A stretch of 51,699 nucleotides of DNA from Patescibacteria group bacterium. GTDB taxonomy: Bacteria; Patescibacteriota; Gracilibacteria; UBA1369. Positions 16,841-25,989 of the stretch are shown here, in pieces. The notes beneath the pieces were generated by a model, which was not told the DNA's origin, made no database searches, and saw nothing but the letters and a program-made list of their open reading frames with translations. Numbering within the stretch: position 1 is the first letter of the stretch; each line of letters opens with the position of its first letter. The position numbers were made by a program, and so were the translations under genes. Where the stretch lies: positions 1 to 51,699 of the forward strand of contig CAUJDC010000041.1 of NCBI GenBank assembly GCA_963169815.1. The letters are read 5' to 3'.

Positions 16841-19652
16841 GGGCTGTTTTTTTTCTGCGGCTGAGTAACTTGCTAAGTTCGAGGAAAAGAGTTAGTAACA
16901 GACATGACCCAATCACTGCTAACCAGTCGATTAGATTTAGGCTTGTGGTGCCGAAATAGCCCTGGAAGAAGGGGATTTCGACGATGGCTACAGCAATTAA
17001 CACTGAAGATAAATTGGCCCAAATTAATTTAAGATTGTTGAGAGGATTGATTTGGAAAATGCTGGCTTTGATACTCTTGGAGTTAAATGAATTGGTGACT
17101 TGGAGAAGTACCATGGCCAGGAAAGCCACACTGCTACAGGCTGCGAATAATTCTTTAGAAACAGGTTGGCCATATGTCCAACCATTAGTGAGTAATTTAT
17201 AGAAGTAGAGTGCAATAATGAGAATTCCCAATAAAAATCCTGTAGTGATAATGCGCTTAATAAAATCTCTATTCATGATTTTTTCAGTAGGTGCACGAGG
17301 CGGCAGAGTCATGATATTTTTCTCAGCAGGTTCAGCACTGAGAGCCAAAGCAGGAAAGAGGTCTGTAACGAAATTGATAGTCAAAATCAGTACGGCGGTG
17401 AGTGGTGGGTCCAAGCCAATCAGCAATGCCAAGAAAATACACATTACTTCTCCGATATTTGAAGAAAAGATGTAGTAAATAAACTTCTTTAAATTAGCAA
17501 AGATAATGCGGCCTTCTTTGATAGCAGTAATAATAGTAGAGTAACTGTCATCCATTAAAACCATACTGGCGGCTTCTTTGGATACATCAGAGCCTGTAAT
17601 GCCCATGGCAACGCCGATATCAGCGCGTTTCAGGGCTGGGGCGTCATTTACACCATCCCCAGTTACAGCGACGATTTCTCCCAAAGCTTTGAGGGTAGAA
17701 ACGATGCGCAATTTGTGCTCGGGTTTGGTGCGGGCGAAAATAATGTCCAAATCTTTATTATTGAGTATATCCTGTAATTCCTGTTCGGATATTTTATCAA
17801 GCTCTGCGCCTGTAACTATTTCGTAAGGCTTATTGTTAGAAATTAAGCCAGTTTGTTTGGCAATAGCAGCGGTGGTCGCGCCATGGTCTCCAGTAATAAT
17901 ATAACTGCGTAGGCCAGCTAATTTGGTTAATTTAACGGCCTCTTCTATTTCGGCGCGTGGAGGATCAGTTAGGCCAGCTATGCCAATAAAGGTTAATTTT
18001 TTTTCAATATGATTAACTCGATCGGCGAAGGCTGGAAGAGCTAAATACTCTTCAAGATGTTTGCCTGGAACTTCGCGATAAGCAAGGGCAATATTGCGCA
18101 GGGCGTTTTCACTAAACTGATTGGTGATTTCTAGTAAATCTTCTTTAATACTCTTGGTTAAAATAACTTCTTTGCCTTGATGTAAGCGCTGATCACAGAG
18201 TGGTATGAGGTTTTCTGGGGCACCTTTTGAGAAGACATAATATTTGCCAGTTTTTTCGTCAAAGAAAATTTTTGACATGACTTTACGCTCTGAATCGAAA
18301 GGTAGTTCATGTACTTCACGTAAATTTTCCAAGAATTTATCTTCGGTACTACATTCAATTTTCTTGGCCATGACAAGTAGGCCGCCTTCAGTGGGGTCGC
18401 CTATAATTGAATATGTAGAGTTGCGATTGACTAGATTGGCATTATTACAAAGTTTGGCGCAAATGCCGAGCCATTTGAGACTGCTGCCCAATGAAGGATT
18501 GGAACGGGCGAATTGATCAGTTAAATCGGATTGGGAAAGCTTTTGAGTATGTTCGTGGTGATTGATATAAAAATGTCCAACTGGTTCATAGCCAATGCCT
18601 TCGAATTTGAGGAAGAAATCGTCAACCAGGGCTTCCGTAACAGTCATTTCATTTTTTGTGAGAGTACCGGTTTTGTCAGTACAAATTACTGTGGTTGAGC
18701 CAAGAGTTTCGACAGATGTTAATTGGCGAATAATGGCTTTCTTACGGGAAAGATGTTGAACACCTAATGCCAAGGCGATAGTGATAACAGCTGGCAAACC
18801 TTCTGGTACGGCAGCAACAGCTATGGAAGCGGTGAAAAGGAGATTTTTGCCAAAATCTAAATGATGGAAAATATATTCAATGGCAAAAATCAGAACAGAG
18901 ATGATGACAGTAACTTTGGCTGCGAAGAGGCCAATATGATAAATTTCTTTTTGAAGCGGAGTGGTGTCTTGTTTGGTTTCTGCGGTGAGTGCGGCGATTT
19001 TACCAAACTCAGTTTCCATGCCAGTTTTGATAATCAAGGCTTTGGCATTGCCACGAGCAATCGTTGTACCAGTGAAAACGATATTATTAATAGTAGTTTG
19101 ATTGCCCTTAATGGCACTATTGAAGGCTGATTTGCTAATAGAGGCTGATTCACCAGTTAAAATAGCCTCAGAGGTTTCTAACTCATTAGCTTGGAAAACG
19201 ATGCCGTCTGCCGGAACTGTGTCACCTTCGCTGAGGATGATCACATCTCCCGGGACGAGGTCTGTACTATTAATCAGGATTTGCTGATGATTACGATAAA
19301 CTCTGGCTTGAGGGGAGATCAGTTTTTTGAGAGCTTCAACAGCTTTTTCGGCTTTATGTTTCTGAAAGAAACTGATTGAACCATTTAATAAAATTACTAT
19401 TAAAATCAGTAAACCATCTGTGCTATTACCAAAGAAGAAACTGAATACTGAGGCAAAAATGAGCAGTAGCATCATTGGGTCGCGGAATTCACTTAGAAAA
19501 CTAATCCAAAGTGGAGTTTTCTTTTTTTCCTGAATCTGATTGGGGCCATATTTCACTTGGCGAAAATTGGCTTCATTTACATCAATACCAAACTCGGTAC
19601 TATCAAAGTTTTCGAAGATATTCTGGTAAATGTGATTGTTTTCGTTGTTCAT
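16833..19652 (-). CDS. P2A-type Ca2+-transporting ATPase
   Basis: 939 residues. Actuator TGES (166-169), phosphorylation motif DKTGTLT with Asp326, and hinge TGDGVNDAPALK are all present. Ca2+-site residues match SERCA/PMCA pumps: PEGLP (283-287) in M4, SSNIGE in M5, and NFVTD in M6. About ten membrane helices are expected, with four after the hinge. It is therefore probably a Ca2+ (possibly Mn2+) exporter of the plasma membrane. The ATG directly follows the trmD stop with no spacer, and the 3' end overlaps the DUF167 gene, an odd mix of ion transport with RNA-modification genes. Confidence 0.93.
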   Translation of the reverse strand: MNNENNHIYQNIFENFDSTEFGIDVNEANFRQVKYGPNQIQEKKKTPLWISFLSEFRDPMMLLLIFASVFSFFFGNSTDGLLILIVILLNGSISFFQKHKAEKAVEALKKLISPQARVYRNHQQILINSTDLVPGDVIILSEGDTVPADGIVFQANELETSEAILTGESASISKSAFNSAIKGNQTTINNIVFTGTTIARGNAKALIIKTGMETEFGKIAALTAETKQDTTPLQKEIYHIGLFAAKVTVIISVLIFAIEYIFHHLDFGKNLLFTASIAVAAVPEGLPAVITIALALGVQHLSRKKAIIRQLTSVETLGSTTVICTDKTGTLTKNEMTVTEALVDDFFLKFEGIGYEPVGHFYINHHEHTQKLSQSDLTDQFARSNPSLGSSLKWLGICAKLCNNANLVNRNSTYSIIGDPTEGGLLVMAKKIECSTEDKFLENLREVHELPFDSERKVMSKIFFDEKTGKYYVFSKGAPENLIPLCDQRLHQGKEVILTKSIKEDLLEITNQFSENALRNIALAYREVPGKHLEEYLALPAFADRVNHIEKKLTFIGIAGLTDPPRAEIEEAVKLTKLAGLRSYIITGDHGATTAAIAKQTGLISNNKPYEIVTGAELDKISEQELQDILNNKDLDIIFARTKPEHKLRIVSTLKALGEIVAVTGDGVNDAPALKRADIGVAMGITGSDVSKEAASMVLMDDSYSTIITAIKEGRIIFANLKKFIYYIFSSNIGEVMCIFLALLIGLDPPLTAVLILTINFVTDLFPALALSAEPAEKNIMTLPPRAPTEKIMNRDFIKRIITTGFLLGILIIALYFYKLLTNGWTYGQPVSKELFAACSSVAFLAMVLLQVTNSFNSKSIKASIFQINPLNNLKLIWANLSSVLIAVAIVEIPFFQGYFGTTSLNLIDWLAVIGSCLLLTLFLELSKLLSRRKKTAHA

Positions 19653-20336
19653 TTAAGAAAGATTTTTTTTCCTCCATTCATTGATTTTGGCGTGATTCCC
19701 AGAGAGTAGAACTTCTGGCACAGCCAAGTCGTGAAAGAGGCGTGGTTTTGTATAATGTGGATATTCTTTTTTTCCTTTTAACTTGCGGGAGAAGGTGTCT
19801 TCTTCGTGAGAAGACTGATCACCAAGTAGTCCTGGTATAAATCTGACTACAGCATCGATTAGAACCATAGCAGGCAATTCTCCTCCTGTAAGTACATATT
19901 TGCCGATTGAGATTTCCTGGTCAACACAAAGATCAATAACTCTTTGATCAATTCCTTCATAACGTCCGCATATCAATATGCAACCAGGAGATTTATTATC
20001 GTTGCTAGGTGCTATTTTAGCTATTTCTGCAGCCATTTTTTTGGCTCTGGTATGAGTGAGAGCAGTGCCTTTAGGACTCAGATAAATGACTGGGCCGGAG
20101 TTTTGTTTACGCAGTTCTTGAACGGCATCGAAAAGTGGTTGAGGAGTCATTACCATACCAGCGCCACCGCCATAGGGGATATCGTCAACTTTGCCCCATT
20201 TGTCATCGGTAAAATCGCGGAGATTGTGGATATTGATAGAGAGTAGGCCTTGTTCGAGGCCTTTTCGAATCATGCCTTCGCGGAAGTAAGAATCGAATAT
20301 TTTGGGAAAAATTGTTATTATGTCAAATCGGATCAT
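19653..20336 (-). CDS. trmD: tRNA (guanine37-N1)-methyltransferase TrmD
   Basis: About 227 residues from the ATG at 20336; an in-frame upstream ATG at 20363 would add nine. The start was chosen because MIRFDIITIFPKIFDSY is the standard TrmD N-terminus. SPOUT trefoil-knot features: YGGGAGMVM (substrate pocket), ILICGRYEGIDQRV, and SIGKYVLTGGELPAMVLID. The catalytic Asp-bearing SHEEDTFS linker is also present. It makes m1G37 in tRNAs and prevents +1 frameshifting. It is the first gene of the trmD-ATPase-DUF167-rsmA cluster. Confidence 0.95.
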   Translation of the reverse strand: MIRFDIITIFPKIFDSYFREGMIRKGLEQGLLSINIHNLRDFTDDKWGKVDDIPYGGGAGMVMTPQPLFDAVQELRKQNSGPVIYLSPKGTALTHTRAKKMAAEIAKIAPSNDNKSPGCILICGRYEGIDQRVIDLCVDQEISIGKYVLTGGELPAMVLIDAVVRFIPGLLGDQSSHEEDTFSRKLKGKKEYPHYTKPRLFHDLAVPEVLLSGNHAKINEWRKKNLS

Positions 20337-20717
20337 ATTTTTGTCGTGAATAGTATTTTGCACAAGTAAATTGTGAATTTTTATTATGGATAGGGAATTT
20401 AGTTTTTTAAAATAATTTTATTTAAATTGTAATTCTATTTTTAAGATATTTTGGCTGAGCCGGTTTGAGGTCAAAATTTGGATAGTCACAAAATAAGCTA
20501 ATTTGGTTAAATTGTATAGATGACTAAAAAATGTTTTAAAGATAGGGAAATGGTACTATAGAAATTTTCTTAAAATGATAGATAGGTCGACTCGCCTTTC
20601 AAACGCCTCTATAAACGAATGTTTTTGGATATGTATTTCGGTGCTCGGATTTAAAAAACTCCGCATCCCAACAATGGGTGGGCGGAGTTTGAATTGTGCA
20701 AAATACTCGGGGTCTGA
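20337..20717. other. Intergenic region with two candidate minus-strand promoters and a terminator
   Basis: This 381-bp gap separates the end of the ribosomal superoperon from trmD. I see no protein-coding frame, tRNA or repeat. Minus-strand promoter candidates for trmD are TTCACA (20372-20377) 16 bp from TACTAT (20350-20355), almost adjacent to the start, and TTGACC (20469-20474) 17 bp from AAATAT (20446-20451). The terminator of rpsI lies at 20656-20690. The AT-rich stretch 20480-20650 holds nothing I can name; a small RNA cannot be excluded. Confidence 0.5.
20656..20690 (-). terminator. Intrinsic terminator of the ribosomal superoperon
   Basis: On the minus strand AAACTCCGC (20682-20690) pairs with GCGGAGTTT (20656-20664), with an inner 4-bp TGGG/CCCA stem, followed by a T-run. 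It lies 28 bp after the rpsI stop. Confidence 0.85.
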
Positions 20718-21164
20718 TTAACGTTTGCTGAACTGAGGTGCGCGACGTGCTTTCTTGAGACCTGGTTTCTTTCTTTCTTTAACTCTAGGATCTCTAGTTA
20801 GTAAACCTGCTTTCTTGAGAGTTGCGCGAAGAGATTCGTCGTATTTGAGCAATGCTCTAGAAACACCGTGACGAATTGCTTCAGCCTGAGAAACTTTTCC
20901 ACCACCTTCAACCTTTACTGAAATATCAAATTTCTTAGTGAGTGAAGTTAATTTAAGTGGAACAATCAATGTGTTGATCAATGAGCTTGGTGTAAGGTAT
21001 TCAGTACCTACTTTGTCATTGATAGTAATATCGCCTTTGCCGTTTTTATAAAGTCTAACGCGTGCAACTGAAGTCTTTCTCTTGCCTGTTCCATAGTAAT
21101 ATTCTTGAACTGAAGAGCTTTTTTTAGTTGCGGCTTTAGGAGTTGTTGATGCTTTTACTGCCAT
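20718..21164 (-). CDS. rpsI: 30S ribosomal protein uS9
   Basis: 148 residues against 130 in E. coli. The extra ~20 residues are an N-terminal Ala/Lys/Thr/Ser-rich leader before [17 protein letters not shown]. The C-terminus [14 protein letters not shown] keeps the SKR end that reaches the P-site tRNA. It is the last gene of the superoperon, 26 bp after rplM and just before the terminator. Confidence 0.96.
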   Translation of the reverse strand: MAVKASTTPKAATKKSSSVQEYYYGTGKRKTSVARVRLYKNGKGDITINDKVGTEYLTPSSLINTLIVPLKLTSLTKKFDISVKVEGGGKVSQAEAIRHGVSRALLKYDESLRATLKKAGLLTRDPRVKERKKPGLKKARRAPQFSKR

Positions 21165-21190
21165 GGTGATGCGGGATAATTAGATTAATA

Positions 21191-21652
21191 TTAAAGTTCA
21201 ATTACTTGAGGATTCTGAGCAGCCATATCATGTTCTGCTCCAGCAAATACGCGAAGTCTCTTGAGGATATGCTTCTTGTGTTTGTTGTTAGGAATCATAC
21301 CAGCAACAGCATGAGTAATAATTTCTTCAGACTTATTCTCTGTTTTGAGTTTGGCTGGAGTGATAGCTTTAAGACCATTTGGATAGCGTGTATGCCAGTT
21401 GTAAACTTTGTCAGTTTCTTTTTTACCACTGAGTTTTACTTCAGCAGCATTGATAACTACAACGTAGTCTCCAGCCTGAATGTGGCCTGAGTATTGAACT
21501 TTTCCTTTGCCTCTGAGGAGATCAGCAATTTTATTAGTGATACGTCCGAGAGTTTTTCCTTTTACATCAACCAAATACCATACTGGTTTGAGGTCTGCTT
21601 GTTTAGGGCTGTAAGTTCGGAATACAACTTGTTTTTTCTGAGCGGTTTTCAT
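21191..21652 (-). CDS. rplM: 50S ribosomal protein uL13
   Basis: 153 residues. Conserved elements include WYLVDVKGKTLGRI, LRGK, YSGHIQAGDYVVVINA and GMIPNNKHKKHILKRLRVF. It is an early 23S-binding assembly protein. It sits in the canonical rplM-rpsI pair, here joined directly to the alpha operon 19 bp after rplQ. Confidence 0.96.
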   Translation of the reverse strand: MKTAQKKQVVFRTYSPKQADLKPVWYLVDVKGKTLGRITNKIADLLRGKGKVQYSGHIQAGDYVVVINAAEVKLSGKKETDKVYNWHTRYPNGLKAITPAKLKTENKSEEIITHAVAGMIPNNKHKKHILKRLRVFAGAEHDMAAQNPQVIEL

Positions 21653-21671
21653 TGCGGTGATAGGTTTATAA

Positions 21672-22025
21672 TTACATTAATTCGATTTGAACCAAAGGAG
21701 CTGCATCTCCGGCACGGAAACCGATTTCAGAGATTTTAGTGAAGCCAGTTGCTCGATCTTGGTATTTCTTAACTAATTTGTCGAAAAGGATTTTTGAGCT
21801 AGCTTCAGTTTGCAAGATTTTGCCTACTGCTTGAATTGCAATACGCTTGTCCTTAGTTTTAGCAGTGATAATCAGTTTATCGATTACTGGCTGAATAGCT
21901 TTGGCACGAGCCTTAGTTGTCTGGATTTTGCCATGAAGGATTAATGAAGTAGCTAAGTTGCCTACTAATAATCTTCTTTGTCCGCGAGGTCTAGATAGAC
22001 GATTTTTCTTTACTTGATGTCTCAT
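21672..22025 (-). CDS. rplQ: 50S ribosomal protein bL17
   Basis: 117 residues. The N-terminal basic region MRHQVKKNRLSRPRGQR and LLVGNLATSLILHGKI match bL17. The C-terminal domain with GFTKISEIGFRAGDAAPLVQIEL is complete. It follows rpoA by 31 bp, the usual alpha-operon order. Confidence 0.96.
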   Translation of the reverse strand: MRHQVKKNRLSRPRGQRRLLVGNLATSLILHGKIQTTKARAKAIQPVIDKLIITAKTKDKRIAIQAVGKILQTEASSKILFDKLVKKYQDRATGFTKISEIGFRAGDAAPLVQIELM

Positions 22026-22056
22026 GATTTTTGGAAATTAGGTATGTTACTATTAA

Positions 22057-23031
22057 TTATTCGTCAGCGAGATTGAGGCCACGTGTCTTAAGGGCGTCTC
22101 TAACTTCAGTGAGGGCTTTTCTACCAAATCCACGTAAGTTAGTCAATTTGCTTTCAGTACATTTAGAGAGCTGTTCGATAGAACCAATTCCTCCATTGAT
22201 TAAAGCGTTGAGAGTTCTTGGAGAGAAACCGAGAATTTCAATTGGAGTATAGGCTTCTTGAACTGGTTTGTTCTTTTCTTCTTGTTCTTGCTTTTGAGAG
22301 ATCTTTTGGAAATCACTCATGTATTCTGCCTCAACCATGATGTTTTCTTGGTTGAAGAGATTGAAGTAAGACTTGAGAATGTTAGAACTGAATTTGAGAG
22401 CATCATCAGGAGAAATTGAACCATCAGTTTCGATTTCTAGAACCAATTTGTCGAGATTAGTCATTTGGCCTACACGAGTTTGTTCTACGTCGAAACGTAC
22501 TTTCTTAACAGGTGAGAAAATTGAATCCATCAAAATTACTTCTGGATCAGTATCAGCCTTCTGTTTAACAGAAACTGGTACATAACCAACACCTTTTTCA
22601 ACGTGAATTTCTATGTTGAGTTTAGAGCCTTTTTCAAGAGTTGTAATGTATTGATCTGGAGTGAGAATTTCTACATCTGAAGGACATTTAATGTCTTTAG
22701 CATAGATTTCCCCTTCTTTAGTTGCATTTAAAGTGAGTACGCTTGGTTCAGCACTTGTCTTGGTCAATCTAATCAATTTAAGATTTAGAGTGATATCCAA
22801 AACGCTATCCTTAACACCTTTGATGGTAGAATATTCATGAGTAACACCATCAATTTTTATTCCACTGATAGAAGCACCAGGGAGTGAAGACAGAAGAACT
22901 CTTCTGAAAGCATTTCCGATCGTGATACCGTAACCCTGCGGGAGAGGGCTAACAGTAAATATAGCGTGACTATCGCTAATCTTTTCCACTTTAATCTTTG
23001 GAATGCCGATTTCTTCTTGTATTTGATGCAT
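22057..23031 (-). CDS. rpoA: RNA polymerase alpha subunit
   Basis: 324 residues, standard. The alpha-NTD dimerisation domain spans about 1-230 (GYGITIGNAFRRVLLSSLPG near 34). A flexible linker near 240-255 is Gln/Glu/Lys-rich. The alpha-CTD (about 257-320, FSPRTLNALINGGIGSIEQL and LRGFGRKALTEV) keeps the helix-hairpin-helix used for UP-element and activator contact. It sits between rpsD and rplQ as in the canonical alpha operon. Confidence 0.97.
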   Translation of the reverse strand: MHQIQEEIGIPKIKVEKISDSHAIFTVSPLPQGYGITIGNAFRRVLLSSLPGASISGIKIDGVTHEYSTIKGVKDSVLDITLNLKLIRLTKTSAEPSVLTLNATKEGEIYAKDIKCPSDVEILTPDQYITTLEKGSKLNIEIHVEKGVGYVPVSVKQKADTDPEVILMDSIFSPVKKVRFDVEQTRVGQMTNLDKLVLEIETDGSISPDDALKFSSNILKSYFNLFNQENIMVEAEYMSDFQKISQKQEQEEKNKPVQEAYTPIEILGFSPRTLNALINGGIGSIEQLSKCTESKLTNLRGFGRKALTEVRDALKTRGLNLADE

Positions 23032-23054
23032 TAGAAAAGGATTAATAAATTATT

Positions 23055-23675
23055 TTATTTTGAATAGAATTCAACAATCAAATGAGCAGAGATAAGTGGT
23101 TCTAATTCACCTTTATCAGGTGTGCGAACTACTTCTCCACTTAAGTTTTTGAGATCAACTTCGAGCCATTTAGGCGCTTTGATCGCTCGCTCTGAGTTTT
23201 GCTTAAAGAGAGATGAATCCTTTTTCTTGGCAATAAGATTGAATTTGTCCCCAGCCTTAACTTGAACTGAAGGAATGCTGACAACTTTTCCATTAACTTG
23301 AATGAGACCATGGTTGACCATTTGTCTTGCTTGATAGCGAGTGTTGGCAATACCTGATCTAAAGATAACATTATCTAATCTTTGCTCAAGCAATTTGATC
23401 ATTTCGTCACCAGTAATACCTTCCATTTTGGAAGCCTGTTCGAAATATTTGCGGAGATGATTTTCGTTTACGTTAAAAATAACTTTAGCTTTTTGCTTTT
23501 CCAGAAGCTGTCTAGCATATTCTGACTTTTTTCCAAAGCTACCTTTAGGACCATGCTGACCGGGACCATAAGTCTTTTTGACGGTTGCATGAGTTTGTTT
23601 GAGGTCGCTATTTGTTTGAAGTCTGATGCCGAAGCGGCGGAAAAGTCTTGATTTAGGACCAGTATAGTTTGACAT
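23055..23675 (-). CDS. rpsD: 30S ribosomal protein uS4
   Basis: 206 residues, same as E. coli. No cysteines are present in the N-terminal region, so it is the zinc-free (C-) form. The S4 RNA-binding domain with RLDNVIFRSGIANTRYQARQMVNHG is complete. It is a primary 16S-binding protein. In E. coli it is the alpha-operon repressor; no such leader can be demonstrated here. Confidence 0.96.
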   Translation of the reverse strand: MSNYTGPKSRLFRRFGIRLQTNSDLKQTHATVKKTYGPGQHGPKGSFGKKSEYARQLLEKQKAKVIFNVNENHLRKYFEQASKMEGITGDEMIKLLEQRLDNVIFRSGIANTRYQARQMVNHGLIQVNGKVVSIPSVQVKAGDKFNLIAKKKDSSLFKQNSERAIKAPKWLEVDLKNLSGEVVRTPDKGELEPLISAHLIVEFYSK

Positions 23676-23693
23676 GTATTTCGTGAATTAAAA

Positions 23694-24194
23694 TTATACG
23701 CGGCGAGCTTTGCGTGGGCGACAACCATTGTGTGGTTTTGGTGTAACGTCAGTAATTGATTCGATGTTTACACCTGAGCTACTTAGACCACGGATAGCTT
23801 GTTCTCTACCTGCCCCAAGACCTTTGACGAAAACGTGAAGTTTTTCGAGGCCATGGAGGAGAGCTTTGTTAATGCAAGCTTCTGCAGATACTTGAGCGGC
23901 GTAAGGAGTAGCTTTTTTAGCACCCTTGAAACCGTTAGTACCAGCAGTGCTCCAAGCGATAACATTGCCGTTTAAATCAGTGATAGTAATGATTGTGTTG
24001 TTAAAGCTAGATTGAACAAAAGCTTTTCCTTCAGTAACTGTTCTCTTGGATTTGCTTTTTTTAACTTTAACTTTTGCAGCGCCTTCTTCAGCAACTGCTT
24101 CAGTTTTAGCAGCAGTTTCGTCAGCAGTTTTTGTCTGCTTTGGGTCTTTTGCTTCAGTAGCGACAGCGGTAGTTTTTTTCTCTTTTTCTGCCAT
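23694..24194 (-). CDS. rpsK: 30S ribosomal protein uS11 with N-terminal extension
   Basis: 166 residues against 129 in E. coli. The first ~50 residues are a low-complexity Lys/Glu/Ala/Thr segment not found in the standard protein. The conserved core begins near [22 protein letters not shown] and ends with the canonical [13 protein letters not shown]. It forms the 30S platform with bS6/bS18 and contacts mRNA near the E site. The extension has no stop and the normal ATG lies upstream of it, so it is probably translated. Confidence 0.95.
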   Translation of the reverse strand: MAEKEKKTTAVATEAKDPKQTKTADETAAKTEAVAEEGAAKVKVKKSKSKRTVTEGKAFVQSSFNNTIITITDLNGNVIAWSTAGTNGFKGAKKATPYAAQVSAEACINKALLHGLEKLHVFVKGLGAGREQAIRGLSSSGVNIESITDVTPKPHNGCRPRKARRV

Positions 24195-24224
24195 AGGTAA
24201 TAAGAGCGGTTATGTAATGAGAGA

Positions 24225-24599
24225 TTATTTAGTAGCGATTTTCTTGTTGGCAACAGTCTTTTTCTTACCTTTTCTGGTACGAGAATTAGTCTTAGTCTGT
24301 TGACCACGAGCTGGGAGGCCTTTTTTGTGACGTGAGCCACGGTATGTGCCAATATCCTGTTGATATTTAACATCTAACTGGATTTTGCGGCGAAGATCAC
24401 CTTCAGTTGGATATTCACTGATCTTTTCGCGAAGACGATTGACCTGTTCTTCAGTCAAATCTTGCACTTTAGTGTCTTCATTGATGCGAAGAGTTTTGAG
24501 AATTTCACGCGCCAAAGGTCTGCCGATACCGTAAACAGCAGTTAGCCCGATTGCTACTCTTTTTTCTTTAGGTAGGTTTACACCTGCGATTCTGGCCAT
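24225..24599 (-). CDS. rpsM: 30S ribosomal protein uS13
   Basis: 124 residues. [26 protein letters not shown] is the conserved N-terminus. The middle carries [19 protein letters not shown], and the basic C-terminal tail after [19 protein letters not shown] contacts P-site tRNA. It follows rpmJ by 33 bp, the usual infA-rpmJ-rpsM order. Confidence 0.96.
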   Translation of the reverse strand: MARIAGVNLPKEKRVAIGLTAVYGIGRPLAREILKTLRINEDTKVQDLTEEQVNRLREKISEYPTEGDLRRKIQLDVKYQQDIGTYRGSRHKKGLPARGQQTKTNSRTRKGKKKTVANKKIATK

Positions 24600-24632
24600 T
24601 TGGATAAAGTAGTTAAGGAGATACTAAAAAAA

Positions 24633-24746
24633 TTAACCTTGTCTTTGCTTATGTTTCTTAGTTGAGCAAATAACACGGATAACGTTTTTGCGTTTAATGA
24701 TTTTGCATTTTGCGCAAATAGGTTTTACTGAGGATCGAACTTTCAT
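24633..24746 (-). CDS. rpmJ: 50S ribosomal protein bL36
   Basis: 37 residues, the smallest ribosomal protein gene here. It has the zinc-ribbon residues of the C+ form: PICAKCK, then a third Cys in RVIC and the His in KKHKQRQG. Start and stop are unambiguous (ATG at 24744-24746, TAA at 24633-24635). It is 24 bp after infA and 33 bp before rpsM. Confidence 0.95.
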   Translation of the reverse strand: MKVRSSVKPICAKCKIIKRKNVIRVICSTKKHKQRQG

Positions 24747-24770
24747 ATTGAGTTTGTGACAATGCTATGA

Positions 24771-25079
24771 TTATGCAGCTTGTTTTGGCTCTTCTTCAGG
24801 TTTCGCTTCTTCTACATTAGCCGATGTAGCAGAGTTGCTGTGTCCTCGATCATCTTTGTGGCGGAAGGTAATTCTGCCTTTACTCAGGTCATAGGGAGTC
24901 ATGACCACGGTAACCTTGTCTCCGGGCAAAATACGAATAAAATTGATACGCATGCGGCCTGATATATGAGCTTTAATCTCATGTCCTTTAAAGTTCTCGT
25001 CGAGGAGTTTAACTTTAAAGCTAGCGTTTGGATAGCATTCGAGCACTACCCCTTGGGCCTCAATTTCTTCTTTTGCCAT
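24771..25079 (-). CDS. infA: Translation initiation factor IF-1 with C-terminal tail
   Basis: 102 residues against 72 in E. coli. The S1-type OB fold is complete ([16 protein letters not shown], then [17 protein letters not shown] and [10 protein letters not shown]). The last ~25 residues are an added Ser/Glu/Ala/Pro-rich, acidic tail. It blocks the A site during initiation. It is preceded by a 107-bp gap with its own promoter. Confidence 0.95.
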   Translation of the reverse strand: MAKEEIEAQGVVLECYPNASFKVKLLDENFKGHEIKAHISGRMRINFIRILPGDKVTVVMTPYDLSKGRITFRHKDDRGHSNSATSANVEEAKPEEEPKQAA

Positions 25080-25140
25080 AAGGCGGGATTAGGTTTTAAT
25101 GATGAGGTAAAATCCTGGTTTTCACCTAAAAAGCGTTAGG

Positions 25141-25169
25141 ATTCTACATGACGATATTTTAGATTGCAA
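25141..25169 (-). promoter_or_regulatory. Internal promoter before infA-rpmJ-alpha genes
   Basis: Minus strand TTGCAA (25164-25169) and TAGAAT (25141-25146) with a 17-bp spacer. Downstream, the leader contains a short CCTAA/TTAGG hairpin. The position before infA suggests a separate supply of IF-1, S13, S11, S4 and alpha. Confidence 0.65.
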
Positions 25170-25186
25170 GCTATTTTTATTGTTTT

Positions 25187-25915
25187 TTATTTAGCTCGTT
25201 TGGTCAGTATTTCAGCACCTTTATCGGTGATGGCAATAGTGTGTTCTACCTGCACTGAAAGTGAGCTATCTTTGGTAACAATTGTCCAGCCATCACTACG
25301 TAATTTGGTCTTGGGATTGCCTAAAGTAATGATTGGCTCAATAGCAAAAGTCATTCCTGGTTGCATGACAGGTCCTGGATGACCATCATAATAATTCAAA
25401 ATATAGGGATCCTCATGTACTTCAAAGCCTACTCCGTGACCACAAAGAGTTTCCACGATGCCAAAACCTTCTTTTTCAATGACTTTTTCAATGGCTTTGC
25501 TCATTTCGGTAGTTCTGACACCCGGTTTGGCTACTTCAATGGCTTTATCTAGTGCTTTTTGAGCCGTTTTAATCAATTTTGCCATTTGTGGATGTTTGCC
25601 TATTCCACCACCAACAATGATGGTGATGGCTGAGTCAGTTATCATGCCCTTGTAACTAACACCACAATCAATAGTTAATAGATCCCCAGCTTCAATTAGA
25701 CGGTCGGCTGAAGGTACGCCGTGAACAACTTCTTCATTAAGACAAATACAGGCTGTTCCAGTAAAACCGTTATAGCCCTTGAAAGCAGGTTCGCCGCCTT
25801 GACTGCGCATGATTTCTTCGGCTTTCAAATCTATCTCCAAAGTAGATTGGCCCGGTTTTACCCAGCTTTCTAACTCACTTAAAACGCTGGCCAGGATTTT
25901 ACCTGACTTACGCAT
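25187..25915 (-). CDS. map: Methionine aminopeptidase type I; start codon uncertain
   Basis: 242 residues from the only canonical start (ATG 25913-25915). The metal ligands are all visible in this numbering: D83 (TIDCG), D94 (ITDSA), H160 (GHGVG), E193 (AIEP), E224 (VEHT). It removes the initiator Met from nascent chains. The reading frame stays open upstream of the ATG and encodes ITIKNSEELKN, which matches the conserved Map N-terminus, but no ATG, GTG or TTG is in frame there. The real start may be ATC (25946-25948) or a nearby ATT. It follows adk in the normal secY-adk-map order. Confidence 0.93.
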   Translation of the reverse strand: MRKSGKILASVLSELESWVKPGQSTLEIDLKAEEIMRSQGGEPAFKGYNGFTGTACICLNEEVVHGVPSADRLIEAGDLLTIDCGVSYKGMITDSAITIIVGGGIGKHPQMAKLIKTAQKALDKAIEVAKPGVRTTEMSKAIEKVIEKEGFGIVETLCGHGVGFEVHEDPYILNYYDGHPGPVMQPGMTFAIEPIITLGNPKTKLRSDGWTIVTKDSSLSVQVEHTIAITDKGAEILTKRAK

Positions 25916-25989
25916 ATTTTTGAGTTCTTCGGAATTTTTAATGGTGATATTATAATCACCCTCTTGCCAAACTTTGATGGTTTTGTTGG

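Noticed and set aside
19650-19680. GGAGG before the Ca2+-ATPase start as a Shine-Dalgarno
   Set aside because: It is about 18 nt from the ATG and lies in the coding end of trmD, too far to act as an SD.
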